A DNA stretch of 32,500 bases from Polaromonas sp. (GTDB lineage Bacteria; Pseudomonadota; Gammaproteobacteria; Burkholderiales; Burkholderiaceae_C), in assembly GCA_013298815.1 (NCBI GenBank), contig JAAFJF010000040.1, positions 1 through 32,500 on the forward strand. Reading direction: 5' to 3'. The notes below the pieces were generated by a model. That model was not told the origin of the DNA. It made no database searches and worked only from the letters and a program-made list of their open reading frames with translations. The translations under genes were made by a program, and so were the position numbers. Below, piece after piece: positions 15,738 through 23,909 of this stretch (position 1 is its first letter; each line of letters begins with the position of its first letter).

Positions 15738-18137
15738 ATGTCTCGATTTCAAGTCAAAAAAGTCGCCGTTTTAGGCGCAGGTGTAATGGGTGCGCAAATT
15801 GCCGCCCATCTGGTCAATTGCAAAGTGCCCGTCATTTTGTTTGATTTGCCAGCCAAGGAAGGCCCGAAAAACGGTATCGTCACCAAAGCGATTGAGGGTT
15901 TGAAAAAGCTCAAACCCGCACCATTGGGCGTGCCAGAAGATGCGGCGTTGATCCAAGCGGCCAACTACGAAGAGCACATGGAGTTGCTCAGAGGTTGCGA
16001 CCTCATCATCGAAGCCATTGCCGAACGCATGGACTGGAAGACTGACCTCTACCACAAGATTGCGCCCTTCATCGCTGAAGGGGCGATTGTGGCGAGCAAC
16101 ACTTCGGGTTTGAGCATCACCAAACTGTCTGAAGCGCTGCCTGGAACCATCAAGCCGCGCTTTTGCGGCATCCACTTCTTCAACCCACCGCGCTATATGT
16201 ACCTGGTGGAGCTGATTAACACGCCGACCACGCAATCGCAGATATTGGACGACTTAGAAACCTTCGTCACCAGCGGCTTGGGCAAAGGCGTAGTGCGGGC
16301 ACACGACACACCTAACTTCATCGCCAACCGAGTCGGCATCGCCGGCATGTTGGCGACCATGAAGCAGGTGGAAAACTTTGGTTTGAGCTACGACGTGGTG
16401 GACGATTTGACCGGCAAGAAGCTGGGCCGCGCCAGCTCGGGTACCTTCCGCACGGCTGACGTGGTGGGTTTGGACACCATGACGCACGTTATCAAAACGC
16501 TGCAAGACAATTTAAATATCGAAACTGATCCGTTCTACGGCAACTTTGCAACACCCGCCGTACTAACCAAGTTGCTAGAACTGGGCAATCTAGGTCAAAA
16601 AACAGGTGCTGGTTTTTATAAAAAAGCAGGCCGTGACATTTTGCGTTTTGACGCCGATGAACAGGATTACGTGCCCAGCGGCAAAAAGGCCGATGAAGTG
16701 GTCGGGCGTATGCTCAAAAAACCAGCCGCCGAGCGCTTGAAGCTGTTGCGCAATGCAGAAGGTGCCGAACCGCGCTTTTTGTGGGCCCTCATCCGCGACC
16801 AACTGCACTATGCCGCCGTGCATTTGCAGACCGTGGCAGAAACCGCACGCGACATCGACCTAGCCCTGCGCTGGGGCTTTGGCATGAAACAAGGCCCTTT
16901 TGAACTGTGGCAGGAGGCTGGCTGGTTGAACGTTGCTAATATGATCAAGGAAGACATTGATGCTGGCAAAGCGCTGTGCAAAGAGCCGCTGCCGGAATGG
17001 GTGTTCAAAGGCCCGGTCGCAGAAGCGGGTGGTGTGCACACCCCTGCAGGCTCATGGAGTGCATCAAGTGGCAAGTTTATTGCACGCCGCAATTTGCCGG
17101 TCTATGCGCGCCAGTATTTCCCTGAAGATGTTGCGGGCTCACTCACGGTCAAAGCAGAAACTGCAGGCAAAACGGTGCATGAAGACGATGCGATTCGCTT
17201 ATGGACGCTGGACAACGACATTTTGATCGCCAGCATCAAAACCAAAATGCACGCCATCAGCCCAGATGTGGCCGAAGGGCTGAGTTTGGCCGTGGACATG
17301 GCGGAGAAGGATTACCAGGGTTTGGTGATTTGGTCACCCGACGAGATGTTCTCTGCTGGCGCGGATTTGCAAGCCATGCTGCCGGCCTTCATGATGGCGG
17401 GTGTGGGAGCGATCAACGAGGTTGAGCATGAGCTGCAAAAAGTCATGCTCAAGCTGCGCTACGCCAGTGTGCCCACGGTGTCTGCCGTGCGCGGCTTGGC
17501 GTTGGGCGGTGGCTGTGAGATGGCGGTGTATTCTGCCAAACGCGTTGCGGCGATGGAAAGCTACATTGGCTTGGTGGAAGTGGGTGTTGGATTGGTGCCT
17601 GGTGCGGGCGGATTGGCTTATATTGCGCGCCGTGCGGCAGAAGCGGCATCGACCAGCACCAACAAAGACATTGTGCCGTTTTTGACCGAAGGCTTCACCG
17701 CTGCAGCTATGGCTAAGGTGGGCACCAGTGCGATTGAGTCGCGCAAAATCGGCTACTTGCTGGACACCGATGTTATTGTCCCCAACAAAGACGATCTACT
17801 GTTTGTGGCTATCAACGAAGCCAAAGCTTTGTTCAAAAGCGGCTACCGCGCACCGCACAAGCGTACGTTTGCAGTGGCTGGGCGCAACGGTATTGCAACT
17901 ATCAAGGGCTCCTTGGTCAATATGCGTGATGGTGGCTTCATCAGTGCGCATGATTTCCACATTGCATCGCTGATTGCCAATGTGGTTTGTGGTGGCGATG
18001 TTGATGCGGGCACGTTGGTGACTGAAGACTATTTGATGACTTTGGAGCGTCAAGCTTTTTGTTCATTACTGACCCATCCAAAAACCCAAGAACGCATCAT
18101 GGGCATGATGGCGACCGGTAAACCTGTCAGAAATTGA
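15738..18137 (+). CDS. Fused 3-hydroxyacyl-CoA dehydrogenase / enoyl-CoA hydratase
   Basis: Bifunctional beta-oxidation enzyme of 799 residues (hydration of enoyl-CoA and NAD-dependent oxidation of the 3-hydroxyacyl-CoA). The dehydrogenase domain comes first: NAD-binding VAVLGAGVMGAQIAAHL near residues 9-25, ASNTSGLSIT, GIHFFNPPRYMYLVELI and TPNFIANRVG. The crotonase domain is C-terminal (about residues 490-700) with SAGADLQAM and GLALGGGCEMAVYSAKR followed by VEVGVGLVPGAGG. This order is that of FadN-like proteins and is the reverse of E. coli FadB. Start codon follows a weak ribosome binding site 18 bases after DUF2147. The thiolase gene follows after 22 bases. Confidence 0.94.
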   Translation: MSRFQVKKVAVLGAGVMGAQIAAHLVNCKVPVILFDLPAKEGPKNGIVTKAIEGLKKLKPAPLGVPEDAALIQAANYEEHMELLRGCDLIIEAIAERMDWKTDLYHKIAPFIAEGAIVASNTSGLSITKLSEALPGTIKPRFCGIHFFNPPRYMYLVELINTPTTQSQILDDLETFVTSGLGKGVVRAHDTPNFIANRVGIAGMLATMKQVENFGLSYDVVDDLTGKKLGRASSGTFRTADVVGLDTMTHVIKTLQDNLNIETDPFYGNFATPAVLTKLLELGNLGQKTGAGFYKKAGRDILRFDADEQDYVPSGKKADEVVGRMLKKPAAERLKLLRNAEGAEPRFLWALIRDQLHYAAVHLQTVAETARDIDLALRWGFGMKQGPFELWQEAGWLNVANMIKEDIDAGKALCKEPLPEWVFKGPVAEAGGVHTPAGSWSASSGKFIARRNLPVYARQYFPEDVAGSLTVKAETAGKTVHEDDAIRLWTLDNDILIASIKTKMHAISPDVAEGLSLAVDMAEKDYQGLVIWSPDEMFSAGADLQAMLPAFMMAGVGAINEVEHELQKVMLKLRYASVPTVSAVRGLALGGGCEMAVYSAKRVAAMESYIGLVEVGVGLVPGAGGLAYIARRAAEAASTSTNKDIVPFLTEGFTAAAMAKVGTSAIESRKIGYLLDTDVIVPNKDDLLFVAINEAKALFKSGYRAPHKRTFAVAGRNGIATIKGSLVNMRDGGFISAHDFHIASLIANVVCGGDVDAGTLVTEDYLMTLERQAFCSLLTHPKTQERIMGMMATGKPVRN

Positions 18138-18159
18138 AGCTGACCGAAAGAGATACACC

Positions 18160-19356
18160 ATGAAACAATTACAAGAAGCCTACATCGTAGCTGCCACCCG
18201 CACCCCAATTGGGCGCTCACATCGCGGATTCTTCCGCAACACTCGTCCGGACGATCTGTTGGTCAAAGCCTTGCAGGCTGCGCTGAGTCAAGTGCCGACA
18301 CTGGACCCACAGGCGATTGAAGATTTGATATGCGGTTGCGCGATCCCTGAAGGCTCGCAAGGCCTGAATATCGCCCGTATTGGCGCGGTACTAGCCGGTT
18401 TACCGCACAGTGTTGGCGGCATCACGGTTAACCGCTTTTGTGCATCTGGACTATCCGCCGTTCAAATGGCAGCGGATCGGATCCGTGTCGGTGAAGCCGA
18501 TGTGATGATCGCGGCTGGCGTAGAAAGCATGAGCATGGTGCCGATGATGGGCAACAACCCGTCGCTGTCTCCCGCCATGTTTGACCATGACGAGAACATC
18601 GGCATTGCCTATGGTATGGGTTTGACTGCTGAGAAAGTGGCGAACCAGTGGAAAATCAGCCGCGATGCGCAAGACGAGTTTGCTTACCAGTCGCACATGA
18701 AGGCGATTGCCGCCATGAAAACTGGCGAGTTTACGAATGAAATCACACCGGTGGAAGTGGCTGAGCGTACTCCGAACCTGGAAACGGGTGAAATAAGCAT
18801 CACCAAGCGCATCGTGAGCCTGGACGAAGGCGCGCGACCGGATACGACGGTTGAAGGTTTGGGTAAACTCAAAACTGTGTTTGCGGCACGTGGTTCTGTC
18901 ACAGCGGGCAACAGTTCGCAGACTTCTGATGGTGCTGGCGTGTTGATTTTGGCGAGCGAAAGTGCGATAAAACGCTTTGGACTGACACCACTGGCCAAGT
19001 TCGTCAGCTTTGCCAGCAAGGGCGTGCCGCCGCACATCATGGGTATCGGGCCAATTGAGGCGATTCCAGCGGCGTTGCGCTATGCAGGTTTGAAGCAGGA
19101 CGATATTGACTGGTTTGAGTTGAACGAGGCTTTTGCTGCACAGTCTTTAGCTGTGCTGAACACCTTGAAACTCGACCCAAGCAAGGTGAATCCCATGGGT
19201 GGTGCGATTGCATTGGGTCATCCGCTGGGCGCAACTGGCGCGATTCGTTCAGCTACCGTGATACATGCGTTACAACGCAAGCAGTTGAAATACGGTATGG
19301 TGACCATGTGCGTCGGCATGGGGCAAGGCGCAGCAGGTATTTTCGAACGCGTTTAA
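18160..19356 (+). CDS. fadA: Acetyl-CoA C-acyltransferase (3-ketoacyl-CoA thiolase)
   Basis: Thiolytic cleavage of 3-ketoacyl-CoA, the last step of beta-oxidation, 398 residues, cytoplasmic. Catalytic residues are visible: Cys94 in NRFCASGLSAVQMAA, His354 in GHPLGATGA and Cys384 in TMCVGMGQGAAG. The N-terminal AYIVAATRTPIGRSHRGFFRN is typical. It probably forms a complex with the preceding bifunctional protein, as such pairs do elsewhere. It is part of the same operon (22-base gap). Confidence 0.95.
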   Translation: MKQLQEAYIVAATRTPIGRSHRGFFRNTRPDDLLVKALQAALSQVPTLDPQAIEDLICGCAIPEGSQGLNIARIGAVLAGLPHSVGGITVNRFCASGLSAVQMAADRIRVGEADVMIAAGVESMSMVPMMGNNPSLSPAMFDHDENIGIAYGMGLTAEKVANQWKISRDAQDEFAYQSHMKAIAAMKTGEFTNEITPVEVAERTPNLETGEISITKRIVSLDEGARPDTTVEGLGKLKTVFAARGSVTAGNSSQTSDGAGVLILASESAIKRFGLTPLAKFVSFASKGVPPHIMGIGPIEAIPAALRYAGLKQDDIDWFELNEAFAAQSLAVLNTLKLDPSKVNPMGGAIALGHPLGATGAIRSATVIHALQRKQLKYGMVTMCVGMGQGAAGIFERV

Positions 19357-19390
19357 TCTTGGAATTTTTTCGACTTAGCAAGGAATATTT

Positions 19391-20170
19391 ATGGGATCAG
19401 AATCTACTAACGACATATTAGTGCATATCGAAGCTGGTGTTATGACCATCACATTTAACCGTGTTGAGAAGAAAAACTCCATATCTACAGCCATGTACGC
19501 CACGATGGCAGATGCTTTGATTCAAAGTGACTCAAGCCATGCCGTACGTGTTGTTGTCTTTCAAGGACATGAAGCTATATTTAGCGCTGGTAATGATATT
19601 GGAGACTTCCTCAACGGCCCACCGTCTAACGAAGAATCTCCCGTATTTCGATTTCTGCATGCAATTAGTGCCTTCTCCAAGCCTGTGTTAGCTGCCGTTT
19701 GTGGGCCAGCAGTAGGCATAGGAACAACCATGCTATTTCATTGCGATTTAGTCTACGCTGGAGACAATGCTGCCTTCTCAATGCCTTTCGTTAATTTAGG
19801 ATTGTGTCCAGAAGCGGCTTCTAGTCTTTTGGTGCCTCAAATGATGGGTTATCACCGTGCTGCAGAAGCTTTGTTGCTGGGTGAACCGTTTATGGCCGAA
19901 GCTGCATTAGAGGTAGGCCTGGTCAATAGAGTCCTCCCACCACTCGAGACCAACAGTTACACCCAAGCGATCGCTAAAAGGCTGGCAACAAAGCCAATCA
20001 GTTCGTTGATTGAAACTAAAAGATTAATGAAAAAAGGGTTTACCCAAACTGTCAAGGAGCGGATGCAAGAGGAAGGCGCAAGTTTTGGGCGCATGCTCAA
20101 AGAGCCTGCAGCAAAAGAAGCTTTTGGCGCTTTTTTAGAAAAGCGCAAACCCAATTTTGCAAATCTTTGA
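19391..20170 (+). CDS. Enoyl-CoA hydratase/isomerase family protein
   Basis: Crotonase-fold enzyme of 259 residues. The oxyanion-hole regions are FSAGNDIGDFL and CGPAVGIGTTMLFHCDLVYA. The usual first catalytic Glu of hydratases is not in the second block, whereas a Glu occurs in VNLGLCPEAASSLLVPQMM, the place used by delta3,delta2-enoyl-CoA isomerases; isomerase activity (needed for unsaturated fatty acids) is therefore a serious alternative to hydratase. The gene is visibly richer in A and T than the upstream genes of the operon, with many ATA, TTA and AGA codons, suggesting a different origin. It starts 34 bases after the thiolase stop. Confidence 0.87.
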   Translation: MGSESTNDILVHIEAGVMTITFNRVEKKNSISTAMYATMADALIQSDSSHAVRVVVFQGHEAIFSAGNDIGDFLNGPPSNEESPVFRFLHAISAFSKPVLAAVCGPAVGIGTTMLFHCDLVYAGDNAAFSMPFVNLGLCPEAASSLLVPQMMGYHRAAEALLLGEPFMAEAALEVGLVNRVLPPLETNSYTQAIAKRLATKPISSLIETKRLMKKGFTQTVKERMQEEGASFGRMLKEPAAKEAFGAFLEKRKPNFANL

Positions 20171-20184
20171 TGATGGTTTGATAT

Positions 20185-20628
20185 TTACAGGATAGCATTT
20201 TTTGCTATTCCGCGCGGTCTGCCATGGTCATCGATGGCGACATAGGTTACCAAAGCCTCTGTAACCTTGATGTAACTGCCCTGGCTTCTAAAACGTTCAG
20301 CGAACACTTCAACCTTCACAGTCACAGAGGTTTTGCCAACCCGCACAACAACCGAGAAGAAGGACAAAATGTCACCCACCCGCACGGGTTGCTTAAAGAT
20401 AAATTCGTTCACGGCCACGGTTGCCATGCGCCCTTGGGCATATCTTGCAGGGATGACGCTGCCTGCCAAGTCCACTTGCGCCATCACCCAGCCACCAAAA
20501 ATATCACCGTTGGCATTGCAATCCGCCGGCATGGGGATCACTTTCATGACCAATTCTTTGTCCAACGGCAGCGCTACATGTGTTGCCGCATAAGAATTTT
20601 GAGGGTTACCGCTTGCAATAGTGGACAT
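20185..20628 (-). CDS. Acyl-CoA thioesterase, YciA type
   Basis: Hot-dog-fold thioesterase of about 147 residues that hydrolyses acyl-CoA to free acid and CoA. The family signature is PMPADCNANGDIFGGWVMAQVDLAG, followed by VAVNEFIFKQPVRVGDILSFF and EALVTYVAIDDHGRPRGI, closely like E. coli YciA. I chose the ATG at 20626-20628; a TTG three codons upstream is possible. It converges on the crotonase gene with a 14-base gap and is divergent from the ABC exporter, with which it shares a 90-base promoter region carrying an inverted repeat. Confidence 0.92.
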   Translation of the reverse strand: MSTIASGNPQNSYAATHVALPLDKELVMKVIPMPADCNANGDIFGGWVMAQVDLAGSVIPARYAQGRMATVAVNEFIFKQPVRVGDILSFFSVVVRVGKTSVTVKVEVFAERFRSQGSYIKVTEALVTYVAIDDHGRPRGIAKNAIL

Positions 20629-20651
20629 CAGAGACAATCTATAAATAAAAA

Positions 20652-20690
20652 GTACATCTAAGTACGCAAGAACGCGACAAACAGATGTAC
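20652..20690. promoter_or_regulatory. Inverted repeat in the thioesterase / ABC exporter divergent promoter region
   Basis: GTACATCT (20652-20659) and AGATGTAC (20683-20690) are exact complements separated by 23 bases. The arms are about three helical turns apart, as for a regulator binding two sites on one DNA face. It lies between the divergent starts at 20628 and 20719. The regulator is unknown. Confidence 0.4.
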
Positions 20691-20718
20691 AAACTTAACA
20701 ACTGAGAGATTATCCAAG

Positions 20719-22686
20719 ATGCGCGGTTACAGCCACCCGAATGTTGCAAATGTTGCACCTGATTCTGTAGCAACCACACCACACGCTGCTAGCCCCAGAT
20801 CAGACTGGAGCACCATTGCACGGCTGCTTCCATACCTGTGGCATTACAAATGGCGAGTTATTGCTGCGCTTGTATTCATGGTGTGCGCAAAGCTGGCCAA
20901 TGTGGGCGTACCGCTACTGCTTAAGCAGCTCGTAGACACCATGAACCCCAACTTAAGCACAGGCACGCAAGTACTGCTTGTTGTCCCCGTTGCCTTACTC
21001 GTAGGTTACGGTTTACTCAGGTTATCCACAAGCTTGTTTACCGAGCTGCGTGAACTGGTGTTTTCTAAAGCCACTGAGGGCGCTGCCCGCAGTATTTCTC
21101 TAGAGGTTTTCCGCCATTTGCATGCTTTGAGCCTGCGCTTCCATTTAGAGCGCCAAACCGGTGGTATGACCCGAGACATTGAACGCGGCACCCGTGCGGT
21201 GCGGTCATTGATTGGTTTTACCCTCTTCAACATTGCGCCCACATTGGTTGAGATGGCGTTGGTCTTGACGCTTTTGGCGGTCAAATTCGACGCTTGGTTT
21301 GCCTGGATCACCGTGGCTGCCTTGGTCGTTTACATCACCTACACCGTCACAATCACCGAGTGGCGCACCCAATTTCGCAAGAAAATGAACGATTTGGACG
21401 GCGCTGCCCACACCCGCGCTATTGACTCCCTGCTGAACTATGAAACCGTGAAATACTTCAACAACGAAGAGTTTGAAGCCAAACGATACGACGAAAATTT
21501 AGAGAAATTCCGCGCCGCCTCCGTCAAAAGCCAAACCACGCTGAGCCTGCTAAACACGGGGCAGCAGCTCATCATCGCCACCGCTTTGGTAGCCATGCTG
21601 TGGCGCGCCACCCAAGGTGTGGTGGATGGTCGCATGACGCTGGGCGACTTAGTCATGGTCAACGCCTTCATGATTCAGCTCTATATTCCGCTGAACTTTT
21701 TAGGCGTTATTTACCGTGAAATCAAGCAAAGCTTGACCGATTTGGACAAAATGTTCACCCTGCTGGAGCGCGAACGCGAGATTGCTGACCTGCCAGGCGC
21801 TCAAAATCTAGTCATCAACTCAAAAATCAGCTCAAATATGCCTTTTGTAGAGCAAAATATGCCTCTAGACAGCGTATTTACCGCATCAGCAGCTACGAAT
21901 AGTATAGCAAATTCAAATACTAAAAGCAGTAATAACCCTGAATCTACTGGATTCTCACCCGAAATCAGCTTCCAAAACGTCCATTTTGCTTACGATCCTA
22001 GCCGTCCCATCTTGCACGGCATCAGTTTTACCGTGCCAGCGGGCAAAACGGTGGCCGTGGTTGGGCCATCAGGCGCTGGCAAATCGACGCTCGCGCGGTT
22101 GCTTTTCAGGTTTTATGACGTTCAGCAAGGCGTCATTTCGATTGCAGGGCAAAACATCAAATCCGTCACCCAAAGCAGCGTGCGCGAGGCAATTGGCATT
22201 GTGCCGCAGGACACTGTGCTGTTTAACGACACGGTGGCGTACAACATTGCGTACGGCAGACCAGGCGCGTCGCAAGAGCAGGTGGAGGAAGCCGCCAAGT
22301 CTGCCCGCATCCACGACTTCATCGCTGCCACCCCGCTGGGCTACAAAACCATGGTGGGTGAACGTGGGCTGAAGCTCTCTGGCGGCGAGAAACAGCGCGT
22401 CGCCATCGCTAGAACCCTGCTGAAAAACCCGCCTATTTTGATTTTTGACGAAGCGACATCCGCTTTAGACAGCGCCAACGAACGCGCCATTCAAGCCGAG
22501 CTGCAAAGCGTTGCGCAAAACAAGACCACACTGGTTATTGCGCACAGGTTATCCACAGTTGTAGATGCGCATGAAATTTTGGTGATGGACGGCGGCCACA
22601 TCGTCGAACGCGGCAACCACGCGCAGCTTTTGGCGCTGAATGGCGTTTACGCGCAAATGTGGGCGCTGCAGCAGTCTGCAGAGTGA
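20719..22686 (+). CDS. ABC exporter, fused permease/ATPase, Atm1/HMT1-like
   Basis: Half-size ABC exporter of 655 residues, inner membrane, presumably a homodimer. The N-terminal half has six predicted membrane segments (starting WRVIAALVFMVCAKLANVGVPLLLKQLVD). LNYETVKYFNNEEFEAKRY is the hallmark of the Atm1/ABCB7/HMT1 group, which exports glutathione conjugates or iron-sulfur-related thiols. ATPase motifs: Walker A GPSGAGKST (449-457), Q-loop GIVPQDTVLF, signature LSGGEKQ (553-559), Walker [13 protein letters not shown] (Asp577) and the switch His in IAHRLST. The linker between the two halves (about residues 368-397) is enlarged by dispersed repeat copy E. Its last 123 codons recur as a fragment at 31750-32118. 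Confidence 0.93.
   Translation: MRGYSHPNVANVAPDSVATTPHAASPRSDWSTIARLLPYLWHYKWRVIAALVFMVCAKLANVGVPLLLKQLVDTMNPNLSTGTQVLLVVPVALLVGYGLLRLSTSLFTELRELVFSKATEGAARSISLEVFRHLHALSLRFHLERQTGGMTRDIERGTRAVRSLIGFTLFNIAPTLVEMALVLTLLAVKFDAWFAWITVAALVVYITYTVTITEWRTQFRKKMNDLDGAAHTRAIDSLLNYETVKYFNNEEFEAKRYDENLEKFRAASVKSQTTLSLLNTGQQLIIATALVAMLWRATQGVVDGRMTLGDLVMVNAFMIQLYIPLNFLGVIYREIKQSLTDLDKMFTLLEREREIADLPGAQNLVINSKISSNMPFVEQNMPLDSVFTASAATNSIANSNTKSSNNPESTGFSPEISFQNVHFAYDPSRPILHGISFTVPAGKTVAVVGPSGAGKSTLARLLFRFYDVQQGVISIAGQNIKSVTQSSVREAIGIVPQDTVLFNDTVAYNIAYGRPGASQEQVEEAAKSARIHDFIAATPLGYKTMVGERGLKLSGGEKQRVAIARTLLKNPPILIFDEATSALDSANERAIQAELQSVAQNKTTLVIAHRLSTVVDAHEILVMDGGHIVERGNHAQLLALNGVYAQMWALQQSAE
21822..21908 (-). 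repeat. Dispersed palindromic repeat, copy E (inside the ABC exporter linker)
   Basis: Read on the minus strand it contains CGTAGCTGCTGATGCGGTAA, ATACGCTGTCTAGAGGCATA and, after a partial internal duplication (a second GGCATATTTGA), a GATTTTTG tail like copies A and D. It is in frame and encodes a Ser/Asn-rich stretch between the membrane and ATPase domains, where insertion is likely to be tolerated. Confidence 0.72.
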
Positions 22687-23067
22687 ATATGTTTCCGTGT
22701 TAATAAAGCACTGTAAAACAAAATACCGCTCACCTCGCTCACCTATTAGCTCCGAGAACTTGAATTACCACACGCCGATTTTGCGCTTTACCCTGAATAG
22801 TTGTATTTTCGGCAACGGGTTGCTTTTCACCCATGCCACTGACCTCAACTACCTTGCTATCAACGCCTTTGGATACCAAATAAACTTTAACGGCAGTTGC
22901 GCGACGAACTGACAAAGCTTGGTTATAAGCTTCGCTGGCATCAGAATCAGTGTGCCCTGTGACAATAATTTTATTATAGGTAACAGACTTCAGGCTGGCT
23001 AGCATGGCTTCAATCTTTGCTTTGCCTGCAGGTTTTAGAGCCGCCTTGTTAACATCAAATAAAGCAT
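22318..23067. repeat. Left copy of a long direct repeat (ABC 3' end + ompA-like 3' end)
   Basis: This segment matches 31750-32500 in the same orientation. It covers the last 123 codons of the ABC exporter, the short convergent spacer and the C-terminal coding part of the ompA-like gene, as far as the window allows comparison. Differences fall from about 10 percent in the ABC part to about 8 changes in the ompA coding part and none over the last 127 bases (22941-23067). The match probably continues beyond 23067. Confidence 0.95.
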
Positions 23068-23872
23068 CTGCACCCAATGTGAAGCTGGAAACAACTGGTA
23101 TAGCCCTAGGCGCGACAGCAGAAGGTGGAGGAGCAACAGGAACCGATGCAATGATAGGCGCAACAGGCAACGCAACGACTGGGCAAGGTGACTTGTCTTT
23201 AGCCGCATGGCATATATCCTGCGCCATACCAATGAGAGGTTCCACCCGAGCTTTGGCTCCCAAATTAGTCTGTGCATGACCAGCACGCACCAAATAGACT
23301 TCGCAATAAGCTACTTCTCGTGCAGCACTGCTCAAAAGTGCAGGTGTACTTTTACGATCAGCTGCGATTTGCCATAAATCTGGACGCAGCTTAGCAGCAT
23401 CTTGAATCAAAATAGTCTCTAATGAAGGTGTCTTGCCATCTTCCAGCGCTTTGATGAGTTTTTCTGCTTCGTCGTAGGCGGCATTCACAGCAGTTGTTCC
23501 GTCGCCTTCATGGTACAAATCTCGGCTAAGGTTGAGCCAAGCTTGTGTTTTATGAAGGTAATAAGCATGGGCGCAGTTGCCTGTATCCAGCTTATCCATG
23601 CGTTTGTACAAGTCGCCATAGCGACCTGCTTCACTGACGCGCGATTGACTTGGACGAGCGGGCATGGGTTGCACGCAAACACCATTTGCTGTTTTGTCAC
23701 AACATAAGGGCTGGGTGTTGACTGGCTGTATATTAACCGGCTGCGCATAGGAGATGCTTGATAAGCTGAGCACAACTGGTAATAGCATCTCTTTTATACG
23801 CGGTAATTTTATACGCTGTAATTTCTTGCTCGGTAATTTGCTTAGCAATGAAGATAGAAGATTGAGTTTCAT
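22739..23872 (-). CDS. OmpA family peptidoglycan-binding outer-membrane protein
   Basis: Envelope protein of about 377 residues. A signal peptide with a long basic N-region (MKLNLLSSLLSKLPSKKLQR...) and core LLPVVLSLSSISYA ends near residue 44. A mainly helical domain follows (AHAYYLHKTQAWLNLSRDLYHEG ... REVAYCEVYLVRAGHAQT), then a Pro/Ala-rich linker and a C-terminal OmpA-like domain (about residues 265-377). That domain carries the binding residues in VTGHTDSDASEAYNQALSVRRA and the closing NRRVVIQV. The ATG at 23870-23872 is preferred over a TTG at 23917, which overlaps the upstream gene. It is the last gene of the three-gene surface operon and converges on the ABC exporter. It presumably ties the surface apparatus to the cell wall. 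Confidence 0.85.
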   Translation of the reverse strand: MKLNLLSSLLSKLPSKKLQRIKLPRIKEMLLPVVLSLSSISYAQPVNIQPVNTQPLCCDKTANGVCVQPMPARPSQSRVSEAGRYGDLYKRMDKLDTGNCAHAYYLHKTQAWLNLSRDLYHEGDGTTAVNAAYDEAEKLIKALEDGKTPSLETILIQDAAKLRPDLWQIAADRKSTPALLSSAAREVAYCEVYLVRAGHAQTNLGAKARVEPLIGMAQDICHAAKDKSPCPVVALPVAPIIASVPVAPPPSAVAPRAIPVVSSFTLGADALFDVNKAALKPAGKAKIEAMLASLKSVTYNKIIVTGHTDSDASEAYNQALSVRRATAVKVYLVSKGVDSKVVEVSGMGEKQPVAENTTIQGKAQNRRVVIQVLGANR

Positions 23873-23909
23873 ATGCAAAATGAGATTGGTTATTATTTTT
23901 TGTATGAAA

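Noticed and set aside
22548-22558. Exact DnaA-box sequence TTATCCACA (also near 21024 and 31980).
   Set aside because: All lie inside the ABC exporter coding sequence or its fragment, where they encode conserved residues such as RLST; there is no cluster, AT-rich unwinding region or dnaA gene, so this is not an origin.
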